Assembly (NCBI GenBank): GCA_910579865.1
Contig: CAJTXA010000012.1
Span: forward strand, 62,001-126,000
Source: an uncultured Lachnospiraceae bacterium
GTDB taxonomy: Bacteria > Bacillota > Clostridia > Lachnospirales > Lachnospiraceae
DNA: 64,000 nt
Reading direction: 5' to 3'
Part shown: positions 27,056-35,070 of the stretch, in pieces
How the letters are laid out: each line of letters begins with the position of its first letter
Numbering within the stretch: position 1 is the stretch's first letter
Position numbers and translations under genes: made by a program
Notes under the pieces: model-generated
Seen by the model: only the letters and a program-made list of their open reading frames with translations
The model's database searches: none
What the model was told of the DNA's origin: nothing

Positions 27056-27874
27056 TCAGATTTCTTCATCTTCTTGATAAAATCGCACTAAATTTTCCTC
27101 TAAAATCTGTCGCTTTTTCTGATTTTCTGCTGTCAGCACCCGTTTTACTACATTTGGGTCCCAGCGACTAATTGTATAAACATTTTTCTTTACTGGATAG
27201 GTATCTTTTGCTTCCACTTGCTCCTCATCTGTATAAATAACAGCATAAACCAATGTATTTTCATAATAGTCATAATCTGCTTTTACACTGGCAAGCTTCA
27301 ATATCTCTTCTTCTGATACCTGAATCTCAAGCAAGCCTTTTGTTCCATATTCCTCCTCCCGCTGCAAAGTAAGTACCTTTTTTTTCCCTGTAACAATATA
27401 GTCTTCCCCATTTTCAAAATGTACTCGAATATCAATAAATTCCCCCTGATTCAACAGCTCCGGAATTCTGATATAATTCAATTCTAGCCTTCTCTGATCC
27501 TCTGTTGGCAATACCTGTTCTGCAAAAAGAACTTCTGATAAAATCATACCTTCTTTTGCAGAAATTCGTATTTGCCTACCTAGCATCTGTTCTAATGAAA
27601 CTGCCTGCATCTGAGATAACTGCCCATTTATTTCCACTGCTGTTACATCCTGTTGCTCTAAAATATCCCCACGTTCTTTCTCTGTATTTAGAATATAAAC
27701 AACACTCTGCTCCATTCCCTCCTCTTTTCTGTGATATTCTTCCACCTGCTGGCGGACGGCTAAATTCTCCATAGAGAAAAATACCACAGTCCCAAAGAGT
27801 GGCAAACCAGTTATCAGTGCACCAGCAAGTCCGGCTAAAATCAGATTCTTTTTCCTCTGTCGAATCCCTGCCAA
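27056..27874 (-). CDS. SAF-domain protein, CpaB/RcpC-like
   Basis: A 272-residue protein with a basic start and one membrane helix (about 10-33). An SAF-like domain follows (about 55-120: ERGDILEQQDVTAVEI ... KEGMILSEVLF), then a beta-rich region with charged residues. The layout fits CpaB/RcpC, the periplasmic assembly factors of Tad (Flp) pili. It lies 4 nt after a CpaE-like ATPase-fold gene, as in tad loci, but no CpaF, TadB, TadC or Flp pilin gene is in the window. Confidence 0.65.
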   Translation of the reverse strand: MAGIRQRKKNLILAGLAGALITGLPLFGTVVFFSMENLAVRQQVEEYHRKEEGMEQSVVYILNTEKERGDILEQQDVTAVEINGQLSQMQAVSLEQMLGRQIRISAKEGMILSEVLFAEQVLPTEDQRRLELNYIRIPELLNQGEFIDIRVHFENGEDYIVTGKKKVLTLQREEEYGTKGLLEIQVSEEEILKLASVKADYDYYENTLVYAVIYTDEEQVEAKDTYPVKKNVYTISRWDPNVVKRVLTAENQKKRQILEENLVRFYQEDEEI

Positions 27875-27878
27875 TTAC

Positions 27879-28505
27879 TCACCTTCTCCCTGTTTGTAAT
27901 AACGACTCATAAAACTTTATATTTTCCCTTCGAATCTGAAAGGGATCCATCTCACAAGGCATCTGCTTTAAATAAATCTGGTAACGTTTTTCCATCTCCC
28001 TAATATCTTCCCGAAATCCATCTCGTACCACAAAACACCAACTTTTTCTCTCTTTGTGCTCTCTTGTTTCTTCCATAAACCTCTCAAAAGATGGTAACTT
28101 CCATTCTCTAAGAGAAAGTACAACAATACAGATCTTACAACTTAAAAAACATTCCCATTGTGTTTGAACTGTCTTACCAAAATCTAAAATTAGACACTCC
28201 TGTCCAGAAGCCTGCATCTGCCGAATTTCTTCTATACTAACCTGTTTTTTATAACAAATTCTTCGAATCCAAAACTCTCGATTTTCGCTTATTTCTGGCA
28301 GTCTTTCATATACTTGCTCTAATTTTGCAAAAGCCTGACTTGTATTACACTCTGCTACAGTAGTATGCATCCGTTGTCGTCCAGCAACATAAGAAGCAAG
28401 AGCAATTGCAAGATGTGTTGCTCCACATCCAGATTCAGTTCCCCAGATACCTATTGTTTCTCTAGTTTTCTGCGTTTTCCAGTCCACTTTCTCCAAAAAC
28501 ACCAC
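27879..28505 (-). CDS. Lysine-less ParA/CpaE-like protein
   Basis: A 208-residue protein whose start resembles a ParA/MinD P-loop, GTESGCGATHLAIALASYVA, but with alanine where the invariant lysine should be, followed by Thr-His. Later hydrophobic strands (CLILDFGKT, CKICIVVLS) fit the rest of a MinD/CpaE fold. It probably does not hydrolyse ATP normally. Start codon uncertain: GTG 28505 lies inside the end of the kinase gene (55-nt overlap), and TTG or GTG codons within the next five are possible. Likely partner of the kinase and SAF protein. Confidence 0.65.
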   Translation of the reverse strand: MVFLEKVDWKTQKTRETIGIWGTESGCGATHLAIALASYVAGRQRMHTTVAECNTSQAFAKLEQVYERLPEISENREFWIRRICYKKQVSIEEIRQMQASGQECLILDFGKTVQTQWECFLSCKICIVVLSLREWKLPSFERFMEETREHKERKSWCFVVRDGFREDIREMEKRYQIYLKQMPCEMDPFQIRRENIKFYESLLQTGRR

Positions 28506-29893
28506 CTTTCTTTTTGCTGTTTTTCTCCTGAAATACTTTGATAAAGTTGTGAAAAAAACCGTTCTGCTCCCTCATCTGGTTTCTGGTAATTTAAAAATAC
28601 TGGTACACGAAAGCAACTTTTCTTTCCTTTTTTTAAAACTTTTCGATATTCTTCTGAATCAGAAAAATTATAAAGCCATATTGGTTGCTTTGTTTCTAAT
28701 AACAGCTTTTCTTCTTTTTGTTCCCAAGGCTTTACTCCCAAAACCAAAATACAACTGTCACTTTTTTCATATTCTTCTTTCTTTTCTTCTGTTAGTACAC
28801 CAAAATCTCTGATTTTTATATCACATCGAATTTCTGGTTCCTGTACCATATTATAATAATAGGGAAATGCTTGAAAATGCGGAAACTGAATTACTCCATT
28901 ATCTGTCTTTAATTGATATGTATCTGACATACTTTGAACTGCTCCTGAATCGTTTTCTTCTTGATAAAAAACTTGAAATCCTCGCTTTCCAAGATATTCT
29001 GCAAATGCCAGACTAATGTGAGTTGTGCCAATTCTTCGAATTGAACCAGCAAATGTAATAGTAAGTGAAATCTCCTTATTATTTCCAGTCCGTTTTTGAA
29101 ACAACTCTTCTGCTGCCTGTTTCATTTCTTCCATTGTCTGATAGCGTTCTTCTTTTTGATGCTTCATTGCATGTTGCATCCATTCCTTAATTGACAATGG
29201 CATTTCTTTTTCCTCAGACAGTTCTGTTTTTCCCGGAGTCTTTTGATAAAACAGGAAATATAAAATTGCTCCTACTGCATAGATATCACTTTGCTCGCCT
29301 GCTTCTCCATAATATTGTTCTGGTGCGGCATAACCAAGTGTTCCATGAAAATAGCTTTGTGAGTATTGTTCTCCCTTTTTTACTGCATTGCCAAAATCGA
29401 CCAATGCAACCTGCCCTTCTTGTACAATAATATTATCAGGCTGTAAATCTAAATACCATATAGAAAGTCTATGAAGATAAAGCATAATTTCAAGTAAAGA
29501 AATCATAATTTTACCAATATTTTCCAAATCTAAACTTTGTTTATGGATATAACTAGAAAGAACTTCTCCTTCAAAAAATTCTTCAATCAAGTAATAATAT
29601 TTTTCATCCTTCTGGATATCATATAAAGTGGGAATACCAGGATGTTTTAGAATTTTTAGAATTTCTGATTCGTTTTGAACGACTGATTGCGTCCTATTTG
29701 AAATTTCTATCTGCTTGACTGCTACCGAAATTCCCATGGTAACATGACTGCAACGGTATACCCTGCTAAAACCGCCAATACCAATCTGTTCTTCTATTTT
29801 GTACTTTCCGAACAAAAGCTGGCTGTGCATAAAACCGTTACTCTTTAACTTATCAACCGTAATAACCTCCTTTCTTACATGAATGTGTAGCAA
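28451..29893 (-). CDS. Ser/Thr protein kinase fused to a ParA-like domain
   Basis: Up to 480 residues. An N-terminal Hanks-type kinase (about 28-270): glycine loop GIGGFSRVYRC, Lys in VAVKQIEI, catalytic loop YLDLQPDNI (the Asp kept, the usual HR and Lys of HRDLKPxN replaced) and intact DFG. A second domain (about 280-470) begins ITFAGSIRRIGTTHISLAFAEYL, a P-loop relative in which lysine is threonine, matching the next gene. The start is unclear: TTG 29893 has a weak site, ATG 29830 sits just before the kinase fold, and the strong AAGGAGG between them serves no in-frame start. Confidence 0.8.
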   Translation of the reverse strand: MLHIHVRKEVITVDKLKSNGFMHSQLLFGKYKIEEQIGIGGFSRVYRCSHVTMGISVAVKQIEISNRTQSVVQNESEILKILKHPGIPTLYDIQKDEKYYYLIEEFFEGEVLSSYIHKQSLDLENIGKIMISLLEIMLYLHRLSIWYLDLQPDNIIVQEGQVALVDFGNAVKKGEQYSQSYFHGTLGYAAPEQYYGEAGEQSDIYAVGAILYFLFYQKTPGKTELSEEKEMPLSIKEWMQHAMKHQKEERYQTMEEMKQAAEELFQKRTGNNKEISLTITFAGSIRRIGTTHISLAFAEYLGKRGFQVFYQEENDSGAVQSMSDTYQLKTDNGVIQFPHFQAFPYYYNMVQEPEIRCDIKIRDFGVLTEEKKEEYEKSDSCILVLGVKPWEQKEEKLLLETKQPIWLYNFSDSEEYRKVLKKGKKSCFRVPVFLNYQKPDEGAERFFSQLYQSISGEKQQKERWCFWRKWTGKRRKLEKQ

Positions 29894-29933
29894 TTACACT
29901 TACCTGTAATAAGGAATTTCACTTACTGAAAAG

Positions 29934-29962
29934 ATAATAGCATACTTTCCTAAAATATGCAA
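29934..29962 (-). promoter_or_regulatory. Promoter of the kinase operon
   Basis: Minus-strand -35 TTGCAT (29962-29957), 17-bp spacer, -10 TATTAT (29939-29934). It fires away from the mecA promoter in the same intergenic region. Confidence 0.7.
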
Positions 29963-29992
29963 GATATTTTTTCGACAAATTGTGATTTTGTC

Positions 29993-30021
29993 TTTACGGA
30001 CATCAGAAATTAGAGTATAAT
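29993..30021 (+). promoter_or_regulatory. Promoter of mecA
   Basis: -35 TTTACG (29993-29998), 17-bp spacer, perfect -10 TATAAT (30016-30021), 43 nt before the mecA start. Confidence 0.7.
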
Positions 30022-30064
30022 AAGACAAAACTAAGGCAACGCCGCAAAGCAGGGAGTGATGAAC

Positions 30065-30820
30065 ATGAAGATCGAAAAACTCAGTGATACTCAAATTCGC
30101 TGTACGCTCAACAAAAATGATTTAGCCTCTAGGAAAATCAAAATCAGTGAACTCGCATATGGAACAGAAAAAGCAAAAGATTTATTTCGTGATATGATGC
30201 AGCAGGCATCTTATGAATTTGGTTTTGAGGCAGATAACCTTCCGCTTATGATAGAAGCTATACCTATGTCTTCAGAATCTATTGTTCTTATTATTACCAA
30301 AGTAGAAGATCCAGAAGAATTAGACACTCGCTTTTCCCGTTTTTCTCCTTTTTATGATGGAGAAGAGGAGGACGACTTTGATCAATATAGAGATTACGAC
30401 TATGATTTCGAGGATGCTTCTTTTCATCCTGCTGAAGAAATCGATTCGGATGGGTTCCAGCGGCTGTCTGATATTGCAGAGGATGTAACTGCTCAAGCAA
30501 AAAATAATGCAAAAGATAACTCTTCCAATATCCGTATCTTCTCGTTTCCTGATTTTAAATCAGTAGAACGAATTGCATATTTATTAAAAGAGCTTTATTT
30601 TGGAAAAAATACTTTATATAAAGACGAAAAAAACAATACTTATTATTTGGTATTGATGCGTTCTGAACACAATACAAATGATTTTAATCGAATTTGCAAT
30701 ACTATATCTGAATATGGGCTTAGAATTCCATTTACACGGGAGAGAGAATCATTCTTTGTTGAACATTATCTGCCTATGATTAAAGTATCCGCTTTACAAA
30801 TTCTTGGAGACATATTATAA
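30065..30820 (+). CDS. mecA: MecA-family adaptor of the ClpC protease
   Basis: A 251-residue adaptor protein. The N-terminal substrate-binding part (MKIEKLSDTQIRCTL ... FGFEADNLPLMIEAIPMSSESIVLIITKV, 1-85) and the C-terminal ClpC-binding domain (about 150-250) are joined by a very acidic linker (EEEDDFDQYRDYDYDFED). In bacilli MecA hands ComK and other proteins to ClpCP; targets in clostridia are less clear. I start at ATG 30065, eight bases after AGGGAG; GTG 30056 and ATG 30059 are too close to that site. Confidence 0.88.
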   Translation: MKIEKLSDTQIRCTLNKNDLASRKIKISELAYGTEKAKDLFRDMMQQASYEFGFEADNLPLMIEAIPMSSESIVLIITKVEDPEELDTRFSRFSPFYDGEEEDDFDQYRDYDYDFEDASFHPAEEIDSDGFQRLSDIAEDVTAQAKNNAKDNSSNIRIFSFPDFKSVERIAYLLKELYFGKNTLYKDEKNNTYYLVLMRSEHNTNDFNRICNTISEYGLRIPFTRERESFFVEHYLPMIKVSALQILGDIL

Positions 30821-30871
30821 TACTAGGCAAAGTAATAGATAATTTTATGATACAATCAGGAGGGCTTTCAA

Positions 30872-31078
30872 ATGACACAAATTACTAAGGACATGATTAT
30901 TGCAGATATTATTCAGGTGGATACAAATTTAGTTCCAATCTTAATGAATTCTGGAATGCATTGTATTGGTTGTCCATCTGCTCAAGGAGAATCTTTAGAA
31001 GAAGCAGCTATGGTGCATGGAATTGATGTCGATCAATTAGTTGATGTTCTAAATGAATATCTTAATACAAAAAATTAA
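30872..31078 (+). CDS. DUF1858 small redox-type protein
   Basis: A 68-residue protein with the DUF1858 pattern: a helical start (ITKDMIIADII), GMHCIGCP with Cys31 and Cys34, and a final helix (DVDQLVDVLNEYL). The family is found near hybrid cluster proteins and may act as a disulfide or iron-sulfur partner; no function is proven. It follows mecA by 51 nt without a terminator between them and is preceded by AGGAGGG, so it is probably co-transcribed. Confidence 0.85.
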   Translation: MTQITKDMIIADIIQVDTNLVPILMNSGMHCIGCPSAQGESLEEAAMVHGIDVDQLVDVLNEYLNTKN

Positions 31079-31083
31079 GAAGG

Positions 31084-31121
31084 AAGGCAGCTTTATAGCA
31101 ACATATAAGGTTGCCTTTTTT
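31084..31121 (+). terminator. Terminator after the DUF1858 gene
   Basis: Arms 31084-31097 and 31104-31117 (AAGGCAGCTTTATA with TATAAGGTTGCCTT, one mismatch-type pair) close a 6-nt loop and run into six T. Confidence 0.85.
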
Positions 31122-31187
31122 CTTATCCTTTAAAATTCCAAAATAAAAAACAGATATTTCCAACAATATGGTAATTTATTCTACGTC

Positions 31188-31216
31188 TTGACGTGTATAC
31201 AGTATTCATATATAAT
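31188..31216 (+). promoter_or_regulatory. Promoter of the pfl operon
   Basis: -35 TTGACG (31188-31193), 17-bp spacer, perfect -10 TATAAT (31211-31216). Its near-consensus form fits the very high expression usual for pyruvate formate-lyase. The leader to the ATG is about 57 nt. Confidence 0.85.
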
Positions 31217-31279
31217 AACAATCGTAACACAAAAAAGAGTTTCCGATGTTTGATATAAAAATCTAGGAGGAATACACAG

Positions 31280-33397
31280 ATGAGACCAGAATGGAAAGAT
31301 TTCGTTAGTGGAAAATGGGAAACAGAGATCGATGTCAGAGATTTCATCCAGAAAAATTACACACCTTATTTTGGCGATGATACCTTTTTGGCTGGTCCTA
31401 CAAAAGCCACTACAAAACTTTGGGAACAAGTTTTAGAATTATCAAAACAAGAAAGAGAAGCAGGTGGTGTTTTGGATATGGACACTAGGATTCCTTCTAC
31501 CATTACTTCTCATGCTGCAGGCTATCTGAACAAAGAGCTTGAAAAAATTGTTGGTTTTCAGACAGATAAGCCATTTAAGCGTTCCCTACAGCCATATGGC
31601 GGTATTAATATGGCAAAAGCAGCACTTACTACAAACGGATATCAAATCGATCCAGAAATAGAAGAATTCTTTACAACTCATCGAAAAACTCATAATGCTG
31701 GTGTGTTTGATGTTTATACTCCAGAAATGAGAAAATGTCGTTCCAATCATATTATTACAGGTCTTCCTGATGCCTATGGACGTGGGCGAATTATTGGTGA
31801 TTATCGTCGAGTTGCTCTATATGGTGTAGATTTATTAATTCAGGATAAAGAAGAGCAGAAAGCTACTACCCCTGCTGTTATGATGGCAGATGTAATTCGA
31901 GATCGGGAAGAACTATCAGAACAGATTAAAGCTTTAAAAGAATTAAAACAATTAGCAAATATCTATGGTCTAGATATTTCTAAGCCAGCTTCCAATGTAC
32001 AAGAAGCTATTCAAGCTCTTTATTTTGGCTATCTAGCAGCAGTTAAGGAACAAAATGGAGCTGCTATGTCACTAGGGCGTACTTCTACTTTTATCGACTG
32101 CTATGCAGAACGTGACTTAAAAAATGGTACTTTTACAGAAGAAGAAATTCAGGAATTTATCGATCATTTTGTTATGAAATTGCGACTAGTAAAGTTTGCT
32201 CGTACACCGGAATATAATGCTTTATTTGCAGGAGATCCTACTTGGGTAACTGAATCGATTGCTGGTTTAGGAATTGATGGTCGCCCTTTAGTAACAAAAT
32301 CTTCTTTCCGTTATTTGCATACTTTACACAACTTAGGAACAGCGCCTGAACCAAATATGACTGTATTATGGTCTACTCAACTACCAGATAACTTTAAAAA
32401 GTTTTGTGCAAAAGTTTCGATTGAAACTTCCTCTGTTCAGTATGAAAATGACGATTTAATGAGGGTCACACATGGTGATGATTATGCAATTGCATGTTGT
32501 GTATCCTCTATGAAAGTTGGAAAAGAAATGCAATTCTTTGGAGCGAGAGCAAATCTTGCTAAATGTTTATTGTATGCTATCAATGGTGGTGTAGACGAAA
32601 TTACTGGAGTTCAAGTTGGGCCAAAGTTTCGACCAGTAGAAGGCGATTATCTAAATTATGAAGATGTATTCGAAAAATATATAGAAATGATGGCATGGTT
32701 AGCGGATGTCTATGTCAATACTTTAAATGTGATTCACTATATGCATGATAAGTATTGTTATGAACGACTTCAAATGGCACTACACGACAAAGAAGTGATT
32801 CGTTACTTTGCTACAGGTATTGCAGGGCTCTCTGTTGTTGCAGATTCCTTATCTGCAATTAAATATGCAAAAGTAAAAGTAATTCGAAGTGATGTCGAAA
32901 TTACAAAAAAAGTAAAAGATCCACAAACAGCAAAAATAGAAAAAAAAGTAATTGGTGTAGCTAAAAATATCGTTACTGGGTATGAGGTAGAAGGAGATTT
33001 CCCTAAATATGGAAATAATGACGACCGAGTAGATGAAATTGCGGTAGAAGTCGTACGACGATTTATGAATATGATACGAAGCCATTCTACCTATCGAGAT
33101 GGGATTCCTACCACCTCTATCTTAACAATTACTTCTAATGTCACTTATGGCAACAATACAGGATCTACACCAGATGGCCGAATACAAGGAGAAGCATTTG
33201 CTCCAGGCGCCAATCCGATGCATGGACGTGATTCTCATGGAGCATTAGCATCTTTAGCCTCAGTAGCTAAACTACCATTTCGGGATGCACAGGACGGAAT
33301 TTCTAATACCTTCTCTATTATCCCTGGTGCTCTTGGAAAAGATGATAAAGTATTTACTAATCATTTGGATCTAGACTTAAATAATAAAGATTTATAA
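31280..33397 (+). CDS. pflB: Pyruvate formate-lyase core lacking its glycyl-radical domain
   Basis: A 705-residue protein that, by family, splits pyruvate with CoA into acetyl-CoA and formate. The catalytic pair Cys406-Cys407 is present in YAIACCVSSM, with FGARANLAK after it. The sequence follows normal PFL to TFSIIPGALGKDD, then ends with NHLDLDLNNKDL. The last 80 or so residues of a normal PFL, which hold the glycyl radical in RVSGYA, are missing. They are encoded by a separate gene at 33660-33902. The stop at 33395-33397 is followed by a new ribosome site and a different small gene, so this does not look like a simple frameshift. Strong AGGAGG before the ATG. Confidence 0.93.
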   Translation: MRPEWKDFVSGKWETEIDVRDFIQKNYTPYFGDDTFLAGPTKATTKLWEQVLELSKQEREAGGVLDMDTRIPSTITSHAAGYLNKELEKIVGFQTDKPFKRSLQPYGGINMAKAALTTNGYQIDPEIEEFFTTHRKTHNAGVFDVYTPEMRKCRSNHIITGLPDAYGRGRIIGDYRRVALYGVDLLIQDKEEQKATTPAVMMADVIRDREELSEQIKALKELKQLANIYGLDISKPASNVQEAIQALYFGYLAAVKEQNGAAMSLGRTSTFIDCYAERDLKNGTFTEEEIQEFIDHFVMKLRLVKFARTPEYNALFAGDPTWVTESIAGLGIDGRPLVTKSSFRYLHTLHNLGTAPEPNMTVLWSTQLPDNFKKFCAKVSIETSSVQYENDDLMRVTHGDDYAIACCVSSMKVGKEMQFFGARANLAKCLLYAINGGVDEITGVQVGPKFRPVEGDYLNYEDVFEKYIEMMAWLADVYVNTLNVIHYMHDKYCYERLQMALHDKEVIRYFATGIAGLSVVADSLSAIKYAKVKVIRSDVEITKKVKDPQTAKIEKKVIGVAKNIVTGYEVEGDFPKYGNNDDRVDEIAVEVVRRFMNMIRSHSTYRDGIPTTSILTITSNVTYGNNTGSTPDGRIQGEAFAPGANPMHGRDSHGALASLASVAKLPFRDAQDGISNTFSIIPGALGKDDKVFTNHLDLDLNNKDL

Positions 33398-33434
33398 AAA
33401 ACCTAAATGATCTTATATAGAAAGAAGGATTCCA

Positions 33435-33644
33435 ATGAATGATAAAAAACTAGTTCTAGAGGAAGATATTGTAACTATGCTAGATCAGTTTATGGCAAAA
33501 GGCGGCGGTCATATGAATGTAGATGTAAATGATATTCAAAACTATCCAATAAAACAAATAAAAGAAACAAAATCCTCAGAATGTAATTCAAAACAAATGG
33601 CATGTCAAGTTCCTACTCTAGAAGAAGGACTTGATCTAGAATAA
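33435..33644 (+). CDS. 69-residue protein resembling the start of a glycyl-radical domain
   Basis: A small protein between the PFL core and the radical-domain gene. Residues 12-31 (VTMLDQFMAKGGGHMNVDV) match residues 12-30 of the following protein (VAMLDGYATKGGHHLNVNV), i.e. the MLD...KGGxHxNVxV entry to the glycyl-radical domain. The rest differs: there is no RVSGYA loop, and Cys50 and Cys57 appear instead. It has its own ribosome site (GAAGGA) 38 nt after pflB. It looks like a truncated, re-purposed duplicate; role unknown, perhaps docking to the PFL core or covering its active site. Confidence 0.8.
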   Translation: MNDKKLVLEEDIVTMLDQFMAKGGGHMNVDVNDIQNYPIKQIKETKSSECNSKQMACQVPTLEEGLDLE

Positions 33645-33659
33645 AAGGAGATAATTAAT

Positions 33660-33902
33660 ATGGCAGTAAATGAACAACAGATTGATAACTTAGTAGCAAT
33701 GTTAGATGGATACGCAACAAAAGGCGGGCATCACTTAAATGTGAATGTTTTAAACAGAGATACTTTACTAGATGCACAAGCACACCCTGAGAAATATCCT
33801 CAGCTTACCATTCGAGTATCTGGTTATGCAGTAAACTTTATCAACCTTTCCAAAAAACAGCAAGATGAAGTAATTTCCCGTACGTTCCATCAAGCAATCT
33901 AA
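33660..33902 (+). CDS. grcA: Stand-alone glycyl-radical domain completing PFL (GrcA/YfiD-like)
   Basis: An 80-residue protein equal to the C-terminal domain of pyruvate formate-lyase: KGGHHLNVNVLNRDTLLDAQ, PEKYPQLT, then IRVSGYAVNF with Gly55 as the radical site, and the closing helix KKQQDEVISRTF. In E. coli the related YfiD (GrcA) repairs oxygen-cleaved PFL; here the main PFL has no radical domain at all, so this gene should be essential to activity. Strong AAAGGAG site, 15 nt after the 69-residue gene. PflA must install the radical on this small protein. Confidence 0.92.
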   Translation: MAVNEQQIDNLVAMLDGYATKGGHHLNVNVLNRDTLLDAQAHPEKYPQLTIRVSGYAVNFINLSKKQQDEVISRTFHQAI

Positions 33903-33927
33903 ATCGTTACACAATTAGACAAAACAA

Positions 33928-33985
33928 CAAGCTTCCACATAAGACTAAAAATATGTTCTATCTTATGTGGAAGCTTGCTTTTTTT
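33928..33985 (+). terminator. Terminator between the radical-domain gene and pflA
   Basis: Perfect 17-bp arms (33928-33944 and 33961-33977), 16-nt loop and seven T (33979-33985). It lies 16 nt before pflA. Partial read-through would give much less activase than PFL, a sensible ratio for a catalytic activator. Confidence 0.9.
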
Positions 33986-34001
33986 AATATAGGAGGACTT
34001 T

Positions 34002-34769
34002 ATGAATGGTTATATTCACTCTATCGAAACATTTGGTACGGTAGATGGACCTGGTATCCGTTATGTGGTTTTTCTACAAGGCTGTCCTATGCGTTGTCTA
34101 TATTGCCACAATCCAGATACTTGGACTTTAAATACAGGTCAGCAAAAATCAGTAGAAGAAATCTTAGAAGATTATGAAAATTATCGGCCTTTTTTATCTG
34201 GTGGTGGTCTTACCGTTACAGGCGGAGAGCCTTTGATGCAGATTGACTTTTTAATTGAGCTTTTCGAAAAAGCAAAAAAACGTAACATTCATACTTGTTT
34301 AGATACCTCTGGTATTGCTTATCAGGCAGACAATCCAGAACAAATGGCAAAATTTGATCGACTAATAGCAGTTACGGATCTTGTTATGTTAGATATCAAA
34401 CATATTGATCCCAAAGAGCATAAAAAACTTTGTAAACAACCAAATGCTCCTATTCTAGACTTCGCACGCTATCTTGACCAAAAAAATGTTCCACTTTGGA
34501 TTCGTCATGTAGTAGTTCCTACTATTACAGATAACGCCGCTTCTCTTCGACAATTAGGACTGTTTCTTGGAGAACTTCGAAATCTTAAAGCACTTGATGT
34601 ACTTCCTTATCACACTATGGGAGTTGTAAAATATGAAAATCTTGGAATGGAATATCCTCTAAAAGGAGTGAAAGCTCTTACAAAAGAACAAGCTCAAAAA
34701 GCGAACCATATTGTACTTGCCGCTATTCATGAAAAACGGGAACAGTTACGAGCAGAGGGAAAATTGTAA
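34002..34769 (+). CDS. pflA: Pyruvate formate-lyase activating enzyme (radical SAM)
   Basis: A 255-residue radical S-adenosylmethionine enzyme that makes the glycyl radical on PFL. The [4Fe-4S] cysteines are Cys28, Cys32 and Cys35 in GCPMRCLYCHNPDTW; SAM-binding TVTGGEPL and the substrate-binding DVLPYH follow. The length is standard. Strong AGGAGG before the ATG. Its substrate here is unusual because the target glycine is on a separate small protein (33660-33902). No promoter of its own is obvious, so transcription depends on read-through of the terminator at 33928-33985. Confidence 0.94.
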   Translation: MNGYIHSIETFGTVDGPGIRYVVFLQGCPMRCLYCHNPDTWTLNTGQQKSVEEILEDYENYRPFLSGGGLTVTGGEPLMQIDFLIELFEKAKKRNIHTCLDTSGIAYQADNPEQMAKFDRLIAVTDLVMLDIKHIDPKEHKKLCKQPNAPILDFARYLDQKNVPLWIRHVVVPTITDNAASLRQLGLFLGELRNLKALDVLPYHTMGVVKYENLGMEYPLKGVKALTKEQAQKANHIVLAAIHEKREQLRAEGKL

Positions 34770-34801
34770 TAAATTATTCTCTTATTTCCACTATTTTTTA
34801 C

Positions 34802-34830
34802 TTGTATATTTTACGATTTTGTATTAAAAT
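34802..34830 (+). promoter_or_regulatory. Promoter of the ferredoxin gene
   Basis: -35 TTGTAT (34802-34807), 17-bp spacer, -10 TAAAAT (34825-34830). Confidence 0.6.
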
Positions 34831-34881
34831 ACCTATATATCTGATAAAGATGTACACTATTAAAAAAGGAGGATTTGTACA

Positions 34882-35049
34882 ATGGCATATAAGATTAATG
34901 ATAATTGTGTATCTTGTGGCTCATGTGAAGGCGAATGTCCAGTTGGCGCTATTTCTGAAGGAGATGGCAAGTACGAAATCAATGCAGATACTTGTATCGA
35001 ATGTGGCGCTTGTGCAGCAGCATGTCCTACAAGCTCAATTGAACTTTAA
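34882..35049 (+). CDS. 2[4Fe-4S] clostridial-type ferredoxin
   Basis: A 55-residue electron carrier. Two classical motifs are visible: CVSCGSCEGECP (Cys9, 12, 15, 19) and CIECGACAAACP (Cys38, 41, 44, 48). Length and spacing are those of Clostridium pasteurianum-type ferredoxin, the partner of pyruvate:ferredoxin oxidoreductase and hydrogenase. AAAGGAGG precedes the ATG. It has its own promoter and terminator, so it is a single-gene unit. Confidence 0.97.
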   Translation: MAYKINDNCVSCGSCEGECPVGAISEGDGKYEINADTCIECGACAAACPTSSIEL

Positions 35050-35070
35050 TTTTCAACTACTTACAAAAAG

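Noticed and set aside
30294..30512. Antisense frame within mecA
   Set aside because: Lies wholly within a well-supported gene, with no ribosome site or motif.
33395..33660. Simple frameshift or nonsense mutation in pflB
   Set aside because: Three frames each have their own start and ribosome site, the middle one is not a continuation of PFL, and the last one begins with its own N terminus before the radical domain.
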